Of a DNA stretch of 64,000 nt, positions 11,934 through 22,790 are shown in pieces. A model generated the notes under the pieces. It worked only from the letters and a program-made list of their open reading frames with translations, was not told where the DNA came from and did not search any database. Positions within the stretch are counted from its first letter, which is position 1, and the number at the start of each line of letters is the position of its first letter. A program made the translations under genes and the position numbers. Source of the DNA: Unio delphinus (Eukaryota; Mollusca; Bivalvia; Unionida; Unionidae); NCBI GenBank assembly GCA_029339505.1, contig JAQISU010000036.1, positions 8,408,501-8,472,500 of the forward strand, in the 5' to 3' direction.

Positions 11934-12938
11934 GACTTTGTATAGCACCTAATCTTTCGAAGCTCTAAGCGCTTTACACCATCAATAATGATATGACTAC
12001 ACTACAGAACAAAAAATGACAAAAACAATGAAATTGGAAAACATAAAAACATGCTGAAAACATATAAGATACAAAACATGATTAGGTCGCTAAGTTTGTC
12101 CCTGCAGTCGAAACAGGTAAGTCTCAAGATCACTCTTAAAAGGGACCACTGTGTCTTTGTGTCTAATTTCAATGGGTAATCGTTTCACGTCGCCGGGCCC
12201 TGGTGTGCAAACGAACGTTGTCCATATGACTTTGATTTCACCTTGGGAAGAATGAGTATACGATTATCAGAAGACGAGCGTAAGGATCTAGCTGGTGTAT
12301 ACACATGGGTGAGGCTGGATAGGTATGTTGGACTGGAGTCTGCGATTGAAACATAGAACAGAGAACAAATTTTGTGTTTGATTCTTTATATACATAGATA
12401 ACGGCTACAGTGAAGGAAATAATGAACACAATTTAGTCACCTCATTCATCAGTTAATTATTTCTAACCTGATATCAGGGTCAACTTGTCAGCGTTTCGAA
12501 TAAATTGTGGGTTTTCTAATAGAACAGGTTCGCCGTATTTATACTGATGAGTGTATCTTGTTAAGCAACATTCGAGCGTCTTTGATAATCTCAAAATTTG
12601 CGTATATTTTGGAGTGAAATCTTTATCAGCACATGCAAATAAGTTCCACCTTTTAGATCGGTTCAGTTTGTTTTAGAAATATTTAAACAAAACATTGCAG
12701 ACGACACAGATCTAACTAATTTTAGGATGTTCTAGAAACCGGAAGGAGAGTGATCAGTAAGTCATCTATAGTTCCCGTTTGATTTAAAACGCCAACAAGT
12801 TTGACAGTGTTAGACGATATATAATCATGATGTTTCATTTTAATTTATCTTATTATAATACAAATATCAATATATATTTTCAGGTTTGATGCTCTTAAAA
12901 ATATCCAGTCCCTCCGCAGATATGAATTCAACGTCTGA
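10512..12938 (+). CDS. Amidated neuropeptide-like precursor (two coding exons)
   Basis: Coding segments 10512-10780 and 12884-12938 join in frame (phase 2, G-G|G) to give 107 residues. Residues 1-19 form a signal peptide, with probable cleavage after Ala-Thr-Ala. Residues 20-51 hold four cysteines (26, 30, 41, 43; spacing C-x3-C-x10-C-x-C) and end in His-Trp before Gly-Lys-Arg, predicting a doubly disulphide-bonded, Trp-amidated peptide. Residues 55-71 end in Met-Pro-Phe-Arg-Tyr before a second Gly-Lys-Arg, predicting a 17-residue Arg-Tyr-amide. The tail has a further Arg-Arg near 101-102 and ends Tyr-Glu-Phe-Asn-Val. The layout is that of a secreted prohormone cut by prohormone convertases and amidated by PAM in secretory granules. 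The Arg-Tyr-amide end recalls RYamide/luqin peptides, but the order of peptide and cysteines differs from the luqin precursors I know, so I assign no family. The signal peptide supports the chosen ATG. No upstream in-frame stop is present in the exon. Confidence 0.72.
11180..11870 (+). mobile_element. LTR fragment (family shared with 19743-21700)
   Basis: Many blocks match the minus-strand LTR-like sequences at 19743-20385 and 20985-21700. Examples are AATGTAACATTGTTTACTG, TGGACTACGTGA, CAATTAGTAA, TTTTGACCCTCATCCG and ATACAAAAGTGCTCTGACAA. The 3' part of the LTR is missing: the match stops where the AAT microsatellite begins. Confidence 0.75.
11871..11930. repeat. (AAT)n microsatellite, LINE tail
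   Basis: A perfect AAT-type run at the 3' boundary of the antisense LINE fragment. The same arrangement is seen at the other copies of this LINE. Confidence 0.95.
11931..12402 (-). mobile_element. CR1/L2-like LINE, 3' end, copy 1
   Basis: The minus strand encodes degraded C-terminal blocks of the family, including one corresponding to the THVYTPAR block, then the 3' UTR with AAGCGCTT and CTATACAAAGTCC before the trinucleotide tail. It is heavily 5' truncated and lies in the intron of the neuropeptide-like gene. Confidence 0.85.
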
Positions 12939-13255
12939 TGAAACAAAATCTCGCTCATATACATGTACTTGATTCGTGTGATATGAAACATTTTTTTTTT
13001 ATTTGTTTAAAAATTCCTCTTGTTTTAAGCATTTTCCATCGAGCATGTGTCTCTCATGTTTTTGTTTTAAATGTACCCATAAAAGACTCCATGCTGTTCA
13101 ACGGTGTCCGTTTCCGGATCCAGTCGAAGGAAATGTCTATTTTGGTAATGGTTAGTCATCATTGTTAGACAGAGGCTGTGAAATTTAACCATCTGTTTAT
13201 AACTTGAGTAAGAGTGGTGCATTTATTATTAACGATTAGATTGCACTGTAATTTG
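12939..13255 (+). other. Probable 3' UTR and flank of the neuropeptide-like gene
   Basis: After the TGA at 12936-12938 no canonical AATAAA is seen in the next 300 bases. A variant CATAAA is present at 13078-13083. The true polyadenylation site is not determined. Confidence 0.4.
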
Positions 13256-13261
13256 GTTTTA

Positions 13262-13735
13262 TATCACTGATATTTGGACTTACATTACTGTCATTTAGAC
13301 TTATATCACTGATATTTAGACTTACATCACACATTTAGATTTACATCACTGACATTTAGACTTACAACACTCTCATTTGGACTTATATCACTGATATTTA
13401 GACTTACATCACACATTTAGATTTACATCACTGACATTTAGACTTACAACACTCTCATTTGGACTTATATCACTGATATTTAGACTTACATCACACATTT
13501 AGATTTACATCACTGACATTTAGACTTACAACACTCTCATTTGGACTTATATCACTGATATTTAGACTTACATCACACATTTAGATTTACATCACTGACA
13601 TTTAGACTTACAACACTCTCATTTGGACTTATATCACTGATATTTAGACTTACATCACACATTTAGATTTACATCACTGACATTTAGACTTACAACACTC
13701 TCATTTGGACTTATATCACTGATATTTGGATTTGT
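13262..13735. repeat. 82-bp higher-order minisatellite
   Basis: An 82-bp unit made of four related subunits of about 20 bp (ATTTAGACTTACATCAC-type) is repeated almost perfectly about five times, with copies starting near 13311, 13393, 13475, 13557 and 13639. Earlier, more diverged monomers lie at the left edge. This is a small higher-order repeat of the kind seen in satellites. Confidence 0.93.
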
Positions 13736-13939
13736 TTCATGTAGACTATTATCGCAAGCAGATTTAATATATATTATTTGCAGTGGTAGACTTATGCTTA
13801 TAGAATTCTATGAACACATGTATTGCACAGGTTTCCATGTCAAGAATCCCAAACTATGTTATTGTTAACCTATAATGTTGATTCATTGGAGTATATTATA
13901 TATTTTGCAAACTTGAACACGTTAAATTTTCCATTTGTG

Positions 13940-14252
13940 ATTACACATGAATGCTGGTGATATTGTAATTAGGGACAGGGTGTACAAGGCGTACTATTAA
14001 ATATTTTGACGCGTGCTGGGGATGTTGTCATTTGGGACAGGGTGTACATGGCGTACTATTAAATATTTTGACGCGTACTGGGGATGTTGTCATTTGGGAC
14101 AGGGTGTACATGGCGTACTATTAAATATTTTGACGCGTGCTGGGGATGTTGTCATTTGGGACAGGGTGTACATGGCGTACTATTAAATATTTTGACGCGT
14201 GCTGGGGATGTTGTCATTTGGGACAGGGTGTACATGGCGTACTATTAAACAT
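13940..14252. repeat. 62-bp minisatellite, about 5 units
   Basis: Units of 62 bp share GGGGATGTTGTCATTTGGGA and ACATGGCGTACTATTAAATA. GC content is above that of the surroundings, and the copies are nearly identical. Confidence 0.93.
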
Positions 14253-14735
14253 ATTGACTTTATTTCACAGATATTGTATCAATATTGACACGGCCTTCTT
14301 ATTTCTGGTTTTAAGACACCTGTGAGTGTGGATAGAAATAAGTAACGTTATAGACTACTTGCCGTTACATTCACTGATGCTATAAATATTTTTAGGACGA
14401 ACATGCAAACAAAATCATCATATCGATCACTGTGTTGCCGCATTGCTATGCCATCATAATGGATATATCTTTATGCATAAATGATATCTGCTTGCGAAAT
14501 AATGGTTTCTAATATTCAGTCCAAAGATTGCAAAAGTGCAAATGTATATTTTTATATCATTAGTTACTACTATGTTAAAGTCTTTAAAAATGTCAGTATA
14601 TCCAAAGACCACGAAGCTTACAGGCTTTATTTATTACCTTGAAAGAATGTTGTATATGCTTTGTAACCAGAAAAATATTATAATCAATACAAATTGTACT
14701 TGGAGGAGATAATTTTTAATGCCTGAGTGATAAAA
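14253..14735. other. AT-rich stretch with no recognised gene
   Basis: No supported exon, element or repeat was seen. Confidence 0.5.
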
Positions 14736-14806
14736 ATATGTTAGTCAAAACTAAAAATAAAATTTTATCTTGGTTGATCTGTCCTGTTCCTCTCTCCGTC
14801 TGTCTG

Positions 14807-15050
<244 letters not shown>

Positions 15051-15226
15051 CGACAAAGAAGTAAAGCAGATCAGTACATTGTAATTCGTTATAAGTTGCG
15101 GTTGAGCCAGTGTCTAAAATAACCTGTAATCCGTCTCTTAGCAACCAACGCATTAACCCACATGATCACATGCACTCATGACCACAATGAGATATCACCA
15201 AGAATGTACGAGAAGACGGAATTAAA
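15051..15226. repeat. Direct repeat, copy 1 (about 175 bp)
   Basis: The block beginning CGACAAAGAAGTAAAGCAGA and ending GACGGAATTAAAC is almost identical to 16397-16600. This copy lacks about 28 bp present in the other (after ATATCACCAAG). Both copies are preceded by a CATA array. Confidence 0.93.
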
Positions 15227-15239
15227 CTAAGATATTGAA

Positions 15240-15740
15240 CTAAGGAGCGATTTAATTCACTTCAGGAACATTCATTTGGACTTAAAACCAAGCAGTATAT
15301 GGTTTCTTGGACGTAAATTTCCATCTATGTTATGGCCTCTCTCTGAAATAGTGAAACTATATATCATGCCTGTTGGAAACGTTATGATATGTAAACTCTG
15401 TGGAAAAGAGACTGACGACAGAGCGAAACATCTTATCTTAGGTTGTGAAAAGCTCCTTGAAGAACGAAACGTCTTCTTTGAGAGGGTGATTGACACTTTA
15501 GAGGTGAGAGACGGGGTTAATTTATTTAATCAAGAAGACGATATACTATTGGAGACACTTCTTGGAAGCAGAGTAGATTGCTTGTCGTCTATCGACGATG
15601 ATGTATGGGATAAACTCATGTTGGTAACGGCAAAAAGCATAACCTCATTTTACAATAAAATGCATTCCCTACTCTCAAACAACATGTCATAACATAACAG
15701 CAATAATAAGTAGTTAATTTAGATAAATAAATAAATTAAT
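15240..15740 (+). mobile_element. LINE C-terminal fragment with CCHC-like motif
   Basis: An open frame of about 138 codons ends at 15692. It carries C-x2-C-x8-H-x4-C (CKLCGKETDDRAKHLILGC), followed by an acidic helical region, as found after the reverse transcriptase in several non-LTR retrotransposons. No upstream RT is present. The frame is followed by a short 3' region and an A-rich tail (15740-15760), consistent with a 5'-truncated insertion. The frame is unusually intact, suggesting a fairly young insert. Confidence 0.6.
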
Positions 15741-15894
15741 TTAAAAAAAAAACAAACAAAAACAAATGCTGTTGTCAAATTCCGCAATTTTGATGTATTA
15801 CAGATCACGGAGATATAATGCTCTCTGGCTCATATAATATACGAGTGTCACCTTTTGCTATCTTTATTCCTTTGAGAAGGATTTCATGCTGTTC

Positions 15895-15994
15895 CTCATA
15901 TATATGTATAAATGTGTGTATATGTGTGTATATATGTATGTGTAAATATGTGTTTGGGTGTGTAAATATATATGTATGTGTATGTGTGTACGTT

Positions 15995-16085
<91 letters not shown>

Positions 16086-16098
16086 ATGTATATATATG

Positions 16099-16133
<35 letters not shown>

Positions 16134-16135
16134 AT
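15895..16135. repeat. (TA)n/(TG)n compound microsatellite
   Basis: A long TA run (about 15998-16080) with flanking GTAT/TGTG units. Frames through it on both strands are Tyr-Ile or Cys-Val runs and are rejected as genes. Confidence 0.95.
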
Positions 16136-16149
16136 GTATGCATAAACAT

Positions 16150-16320
16150 ATATGTCATGTAGAAAGAACTACATTGATAATTACACTGGTATACGTTTCC
16201 AATTTGTTTCAATTATATTCTTTTGTGTTGTATTTCATGATTTTGTATTATCCTGAATTTGATTAATCTGATGTAATCTCTATTGAAGAGGAAATAAAGT
16301 CAGTCAGTCAGTCAGTCAGT
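16150..16320 (+). mobile_element. Probable LINE 3' end with (AGTC)n tail
   Basis: AT-rich sequence ends GAAGAGGAAATAAAGTCAGT and continues as AGTC repeats. This resembles LINE 3' ends terminating in short tandem repeats with a nearby AATAAA. No coding part is attached. Confidence 0.5.
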
Positions 16321-16397
16321 CATACATACATACATACATACATACATACATACATACATACATACATACATACATACATACATACATACATACATAC
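16321..16397. repeat. (CATA)n microsatellite
   Basis: A CATA run that leads directly into the second copy of the 175-bp direct repeat, as in copy 1. Confidence 0.95.
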
Positions 16398-16600
16398 GAC
16401 AAAGAAGTAAAGCAGATCAGTACATTGTAATTCGTTATAAGTTGCGGTTGAGCCAGTGTCTAAAATAACCTGTAATCCGTCTCTTAGCAACCAACGCATT
16501 AACCCACATGATCACATGCACTCATGACCACAATGAGATATCACCAAGTCGATGGTATGGACTTAGCAAGCACGAGAATGTACGAGAAGACGGAATTAAA
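16397..16600. repeat. Direct repeat, copy 2 (about 204 bp)
   Basis: Near-identical to 15051-15226 plus a 28-bp segment, TCGATGGTATGGACTTAGCA and following bases. The two copies bracket about 1.2 kb that includes two LINE-derived pieces. Confidence 0.93.
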
Positions 16601-18010
16601 CGCTCGTTTAGATTTGTTTACAACATATAATGCATACGCTCAGTTATATGTACAACCCCACGTGATTTGTATATAAAATGCACTGTGTACACTTGAATTT
16701 TAATTAGAACTTAATATCAAATAGAAAATGTTTTTGACTTGGTTTAAAATGAACGTCTATAATAATAACGTGAATCATTGATTGGTCTCTGTACGATATT
16801 GGGTTTTATTCGACAAAATTACAGACCACGTGATGTTGTAATAACGACTTTAAAATAAACTCAGATATTTCAGTCATTACCTCTTTAACTTAATGACGTC
16901 ATTGCTTCATCTATGATTGGTGATATGATGCATATGACAAAATGTTTATTTAATAAATGCTAATTTTTATTTTGGATGACTTTGCTAGAATCTTTCATAT
17001 AAATAGCATTGTGCATTATGAGCTACTTTGTAAACAAGCCAAGGACATTTATGCAGTAGACTCGTTAGGTTCTTGGTTGATTAGACTGGTTTGTGAATTT
17101 AATAAACAAGCTGTATTTTCTATTTGAATATAAACTGAATCATAAACGAATCTTTCAAGACAGCAAACGAATGAACGTGATATTGGAAATGTCAACAGCA
17201 AACAAGAGAGATGCAGTATTTTTGATCATCTGAAGAATTGTTTAGGAGAAATAATCGTAACGTTTTGCAAATAGACCGGATCAGAGTATGATCAGCGCTC
17301 TCAAGGGTTTATATATATATATGGAACTACATCACAATTCAGATTACAATATCTTCACTACATTTATTTTCTAGTTCTGACCATTCCACTCAAAGACAAT
17401 CAAACAAATTAAATGTTTATCTAACAGACCTTTTAAGATGACTTCACGGTAAAGTTCTTGTCAAGGTTCACTGGCATTTTTTGAGAGGCTACACTGTAAA
17501 CAGAGCAGTATGTACAAGGAACACAGATATCAATTCTGGATCATGACCAAGGTCTTCTTACTCACTGTGCACTGTCGCCGAAATACACACAGATAACCAC
17601 TCCCTAAACTCATATTGTCAACAAAAAATCCAGCCAATCATCTCTAAATCCCATCCAAAAAATGCATAAATATAACTCTTCTATCACCACCAAAATGAGA
17701 GAGGGGAAAATGTTCTAAAAATAGACTAGAATTACATTGTGATGCGATTCCATAATGCACCGAAAAGCACATCGACGCCAAGTGCTATCAATATATCTTA
17801 GAGACGTATACTTGTTTTGGTCGGAAACAATGAGACTCAGAGGCAGCAAGATAAGACGACGACAAAGTAGTACTTATACTGGCTAAATGAAATGCCAAAA
17901 ACAACACCTACTTTGCATCTTTACCGTTAACTCTTTTGATACAATATTAGGCTAGAGATAGAAGAAGTAACCTGTATACTACAGGTCATAACTGTTATCT
18001 CTCTAACAGC
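16601..18010. other. AT-rich stretch with no recognised gene
   Basis: No exon with matching splice signals or coding character was recognised, and no repeat element was identified. Confidence 0.5.
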
Positions 18011-18013
18011 TAG

Positions 18014-18014
18014 C

Positions 18015-18054
<40 letters not shown>
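18014..18054. repeat. (AAT)n microsatellite, LINE tail
   Basis: A trinucleotide run at the 3' boundary of the antisense LINE copy 2. Confidence 0.95.
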
Positions 18055-18058
<4 letters not shown>

Positions 18059-19580
18059 GACCTTGTTTAGCGCCTAATCTTTAGAAGCTCTAAGCGCTTT
18101 ACAACATCTATAACGATATGACTACACTACAGAAAGAAGAAAAAAAATTACCAAAAAACTTTAAACCATTTAAAACATGCTGAAAATATAAGATACAAAA
18201 CAGTATTAGGTCTCTATGTTTGTTCCTGTAGTCGAAAAAGGTGTGTTTTAAGAGCACTCTTAAAAGGGACCAGGGGGCCCCGAGTGGCCGAGCATTCTCT
18301 GTTACGGATCACTGATATCTCACCTCCGTCTGCGTGAGTTCGAGTCTAAGATTCGGCTAATGTAGTTATTTGAGAAAGCTTGCCTGTCGCTTCTCGCGTG
18401 TCGCTGGTTCATTCCGTTGGTTTTCCCGGGTTCTTCCTCCACCAATAATACTGGCCACCACGTATAGCCTATCATGTGGTTAAAAATGGCGTTAAACCCT
18501 ACTACAACAACAACTTAAAAGGGACCACTATGTTTTTGTGTCTAATTTCAATAAGCAATTCGTTCCACATCGCCAAGTTCTGGTATGCAAAGGAACTGTT
18601 TCCATATGACTTCGTTTTTATAGTAGGGCCAATAAGTATACGATTGTCAGAAGAGGAGCGTAAGTATCTTGCTGGTGGATATACATGGGTGAGGCCGGAT
18701 AGGTATGTTGGACTGGAGTCTGTCAGTGAAACATATCACAGAGAACAAAGTTTGTGTTTGATTCTTTATCGAACTGATAGCCAGTATATGGTACAGAGCA
18801 GTGGTGAGGTGTGCTCTGATCGAGTTACTCTAAAGATGATCCGTACAGCTGTGTTTTGAACATTTTGAAGTTTCTGGAGTAGATATTGTGACAAACCAGA
18901 CAGAATTTATTTACAATAGTCCAGTCTTGTAAATACTAATGAACACACAAGTGTTTTAGTGGCATCAACTGAAAGATATTTGCGAATGGAACTGATGCAT
19001 CTCAGTTTAAGATATGCAGCCTTGCATATGTTCATGACATGTTGGTGTAATGTGAGAGTACTGTCTAAAGTAACACCTATTTTTCATACTGACTGTGAGA
19101 GTTTAATGTTGGTGTTGCTGATATTTATTGTCTGAGGTAAAGGATGTGAATGAGAAAGTCTTTATGTTGTGATCATAATAGCCTTAGTTTTATCATCATT
19201 CATTTGTAGCTTGTTACACGTCATCCATGATTTCACATCAGAAATGGACCATTCTACTCCATGGTTGGTAGCATCAACTTCAGTTGGGTGGCATCAGCGT
19301 ACAATTGGTGATACACTGGGTGATGATCAATGAAACTTGAGAGCGGCTGAGTGTATATAATGAAGCGAACGGGTCCAAGAGAAGACCCCTGTGGAACACC
19401 ACAACATAGATCAACTGGGCTGGAATGTATTCCAATTGCAGATACAATTTGTGCCCTGTTGACTAAGCAGGACTTGAACCACTGTAAGGCTTCATTCTGA
19501 ATGCCAAATACATGCTGGAGACTGTGAAGTAATATATCATGGTCGATTGTGTGAAATGCTGCAGACAAATCAAGGAGGAC
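18055..19580 (-). mobile_element. CR1/L2-like LINE, copy 2 (5' truncated, split by a SINE)
   Basis: The minus-strand frame at 19592-19254 covers the RT palm: LLDLSAAFHTIDHD (motif A), then VPQGSSLGP (motif B) and LYADA at motif C. The usual catalytic YADD is therefore mutated to YADA. Downstream thumb and C-terminal blocks follow in broken frames to the 3' UTR. Homology to copy 3 stops near 19578, giving a 5' truncation inside the RT. A family 2 SINE splits the element at 18273-18513. Confidence 0.92.
18273..18513 (+). mobile_element. tRNA-derived SINE, family 2, intact copy with TSD
   Basis: A complete 241-bp element. It has a tRNA-like head (GAGTGGCCGAGC near the A-box, GAGTTCGAGTCT as B-box near 18337), a body with TTCTTCCTCCACCA, and the tail GGCGTTAAACCCTACTACAA ending in CAACAA. 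The 14-bp target duplication CTTAAAAGGGACCA occupies 18259-18272 and 18514-18527, inside LINE copy 2. The insertion therefore postdates that LINE. Confidence 0.95.
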
Positions 19581-19742
19581 TGTTATTTGCAAGTGACAGG
19601 ATATAAACTTGTTTATTTTAACTGTTATAAAGAATGATACTTAATAAATTTAAATTGCTGCTTTTGGAATTGTCTTACAACGGAGATTTTTAGTTTGTTC
19701 TTTAAATCCAAAATAACAATATCAAAGTCAATGAACATGGTA

Positions 19743-20385
19743 TTACAAGTATCAGCACTTTAAATTAGTAATATAAATGAAATAGACAACAACAGTTGTA
19801 CAATTTAACAAATCAGTGAAAAATATGCAAACAAACTAACCGTGTTGCGAATTAAATCCAAAAATAATCCAAGATTTCAAAACACAAGTTCTTTCAATGA
19901 AATGTTCTAGCTGAATCTCAGTTCAAATCCCAATGAAGGTACACATGGAAGGCGATGCAGTCTGTAATAACCTACAAAGTGCAGATATGTCAACAGTATC
20001 TTGTTGAATCACATAAAATATTATTAAAATTTTAAATTCAGTATAAATTCTAATTAATGTCTTTGTCCAGGAATGTTGTCAGAGCACCATTGTATTTCCA
20101 GAGACAACAATCAGTTGAAGTCTATAATTTGAAGAAAAATAAATTCCGCCAAATTGATCACAATATAATACAACTTAACGTTTCAAACAATGTAAGCCCA
20201 ACAGACAATGGTTTGTCGATACATCAGTTAAATGAATAGCTCAGTCGTAAACAAATACCCGGATGAGAGTCAAACGTTCATCCTTCTGGAACAAATAGAA
20301 GTTTATTACTAATTGGCACATGACAGATTATCACGTAGTCCAGGTATTACCTTAATAAACGTAACGGTTCTTACACTGAGAAGGA
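19743..20385 (-). mobile_element. LTR-like repeat A of a Ty3/gypsy remnant
   Basis: On the minus strand this shares a long series of blocks with 20985-21700 and with the plus-strand pieces at 11180-11870 and 31205-31668. Examples are CTGGACTACGTGATAA, ATTCAACAAGATACTGTTGA and CTTGGATTATTTTTGGATTT. It would be the downstream LTR of a minus-strand element, joined at about 20385 directly to RT-coding sequence, so its 5' part is missing. Confidence 0.75.
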
Positions 20386-20960
20386 TATAAATATCACATT
20401 TATCGAGACCAGATAGAATCATGTTCATTAAACGTTGAAAAGTACTTGGCGAACCCTTCATCCCAAATGATATCATTTTATATTGATAAAGTCATCATGA
20501 TTCACAAATGACGAAGTTCCTTTTGCTCACTCCGTCAGTGGAATTTGCCAAATCCGTTCGGAAGGTCAACTCTGGTGACAGACTTTGCATTTCCAATTGC
20601 ATCAATGCAGTCATCGATTCTTGGGAATGGAAATGATTTTGATTTAGTCACACTGTCCACCTTTCTATAATCAGTGCACGTGAGTTAAGTATTTTCTGGT
20701 TTCGGAACAAGTATACATAGTAAACTACATTCGCTTTTAATCGGCTCTATGACATCTTTCTCAAGCAAATACTGTATATTTGTTTTCAAGTATCGCTGTT
20801 TGAGAGGGTTCATCCTGTACGTGTGTTATTTTACAGGTGTGGAAATTACAATTTGAATGTCATGGTAAATTTATGTTTATTGTAGTAGGAACATCGGGAA
20901 ATTAGTGCTCGTATTCAATAATGAAACTGTTTTTTGTTCATTTCTCTTTTGTCGCAAATG
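20385..20960 (-). pseudogene. Ty3/gypsy polymerase fragment (RT N-terminal half)
   Basis: The minus strand encodes, with frameshifts and stops, the linker before the reverse transcriptase, the HPYRMNP-like entry, an LLEKDVIEPIKSE block, VPKPE, TDYRKV and a VDLPNGF-like motif A. It then runs to a block ending GLDK-C-DIYI. It breaks off just before the expected YIDD catalytic box, where LTR sequence begins. Gag, protease, RNase H and integrase are absent. It cannot code for an active enzyme. Confidence 0.82.
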
Positions 20961-20984
20961 TGACAGTTTTGGGTCCAAACCTTT

Positions 20985-21700
20985 TGTTAAGAGTCTATGC
21001 TCTTAAAATAAGTAACAAAAAGTGTGAAGACAACAAGCTTTGCAAAATTTAACAAATAATTTATTTCCGTAAAAAACAAAGTCAAAATAAAAATAAGAGA
21101 CCTTTCTGTATTGCGAAATAAATCCAAAAAAGCTAGGATTTAAAACACAAGTCCTACAAATGAAAAGTCCTAAGTGAATCACAGTTCAGATTCCGATGAC
21201 ATTCAAGATGGAAGGCGATGACGTATGTACTGACCTACGAACTGCAGATATATCAACAGTCTCTTCTTAAATTATCGAAATATTATTCCAGGTTTGAATT
21301 CAATTTAATTTTCAATGAATGTCTTAGTTCAAGAATTTTGTCAGAGCATATTTGTCACGTAGTCCAGATAAGATCTTGACTCAATCTAACGATCCTCATT
21401 TTGAGTAAGATAAAAAAAAAAAAAATGTTCAGATCAATGAAATTAAAAAAAATTAAAAAGTTAATCAGGTGAAATAGAAGTAAACTCAGTTCAGGACAAC
21501 TCAGTAAACAATGTTACATTGCAATATCATGTAATGGAGAACAAAAGCCAATTAAAACTAACAAACAAAATCTTTATATTAAATATACTTAACAATGATA
21601 AGACAGAAATTGAATTGCAATTGTGACTACATTTTCAACTAAAATCACATTCTTCTTACAGCACTGAATTGACCCAATAAATCCAATCCGTCATAAGCAA
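20985..21700 (-). mobile_element. LTR-like repeat B of a Ty3/gypsy remnant
   Basis: A diverged direct repeat of 19743-20385. On the minus strand it runs from about 21700 (AATGTAACATTGTTTACTGA) to an end GAGCATAGACTCTTAACAA at 20985, followed at once by the polymerase-linker sequence. It would be the upstream LTR. The outer limit is uncertain because the 5' end is degraded. Confidence 0.7.
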
Positions 21701-22029
21701 AAAAGCGGAATTAAGTTGAATCAACAAATAGAAACCCACTACGCACAAACCCAAACAACAAAATTCACCCGTTTCAGACTGACTAGAACAGGTTTATCGA
21801 TGCGCATTCATTGAAGCGTGACTATAAATTTCAATGTTTTGTAGACCAAAACTAGAAATTTAATAAACTAGTGTGAAACGCTGAACGAAGTTGAAAGTTT
21901 GCTATGAGCGCAATAATATTCGTAATGTATACTGGTGAATTTACGATTTTGTATACAGCATAAATTCATTAGCGTTGTTTCTTGCAATGGAATCCTTTGC
22001 TTTTAAGTCTTAGGCAGGAAACCAAAATG

Positions 22030-22268
22030 AGTATATATTGAGTTGTATGGGCTAATTTAAATATGTATTAAGTTTTATGGGCTAAATTGAATATGTATTG
22101 AGTTGCATGGGCTAAATTGAATATGTATTGAGTTTTATGGGCTACATTGAATATGTATTGAGTTGTATGGGCTAAATTGAATATGTATTGAATTTTATGG
22201 GTTAAATTGAATATGTATTGTGTTGTAGGGGCTAAATTGAATATGTATTGAGTTTTATGGGCTAAATT
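22030..22268. repeat. 30-bp minisatellite with 60-bp alternation
   Basis: Eight units of 30 bp (GGGCTAAATTGAATATGTAT plus TGAGTTGTAT) alternate between TTGTATGG and TTTTATGG forms, a nascent 60-bp higher-order unit. The minus-strand open frame is a by-product. Confidence 0.93.
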
Positions 22269-22584
22269 GACTGTTTGTTTCTGAAACATACTGCATACCC
22301 AAGGTCTTGAAATATTATTCAGAAACAAACTCGTCGGTATTTACAAGTCAGATCCAATATCCTGTAAATATGGATTTATTATCGGCACATGATACAACAT
22401 TTCAAAGAATACGAAACGTCATGCTCACTCACAATTCTCAATCAAAGCAACTTACACCCCCACCCAGCTTCTCTAAAACAGCACAACAGCATACACAATT
22501 TTGACTACTTCTTAATTTGACATAAAACTTTATTTTGATGATACATGTGACTGGATTCAGCTTTAGTAAAGATCATTATGTAGT

Positions 22585-22790
22585 TGATGACCAGTCTAGA
22601 TGGAAAATGAACTCAGCAATGATAGAAATACATATTTGATTTGTGATAGTATTAACTAGAACGAAAATGAACTCAGCAATGTTTGAAATACATATCTGAT
22701 TTGTGATAGTATTAACGAGATGGAAAATGAACTCAGCAATAATAGAGATACATATCTGATTTGTAACAGTATTAACTGCAGACTGAACTC
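22585..22790. repeat. 60-bp tandem repeat, 3-4 units
   Basis: Units share GGAAAATGAACTCAGCAATG and TACATATCTGATTTGTGATA. Confidence 0.9.

Larger units (their letters stand above)
10781..12883 (+). other. Intron of the neuropeptide-like gene
   Basis: The intron begins GTAAGT and ends TATATATTTTCAG. At 2,103 bp it contains an LTR remnant (about 11180-11870), an AAT microsatellite and the antisense 3' end of a CR1/L2-like LINE (11931-12402). Confidence 0.65.

Noticed and set aside
10512..12938. Assignment of the precursor to luqin/RYamide or SIFamide
   Set aside because: The C-terminal residues partly fit RYamide, but the position of the cysteines and the Trp-amide peptide do not match precursors of those families as I know them.
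18476..18859. 127-codon plus-strand frame
   Set aside because: It is antisense to the CR1/L2-like LINE and starts inside the SINE tail.
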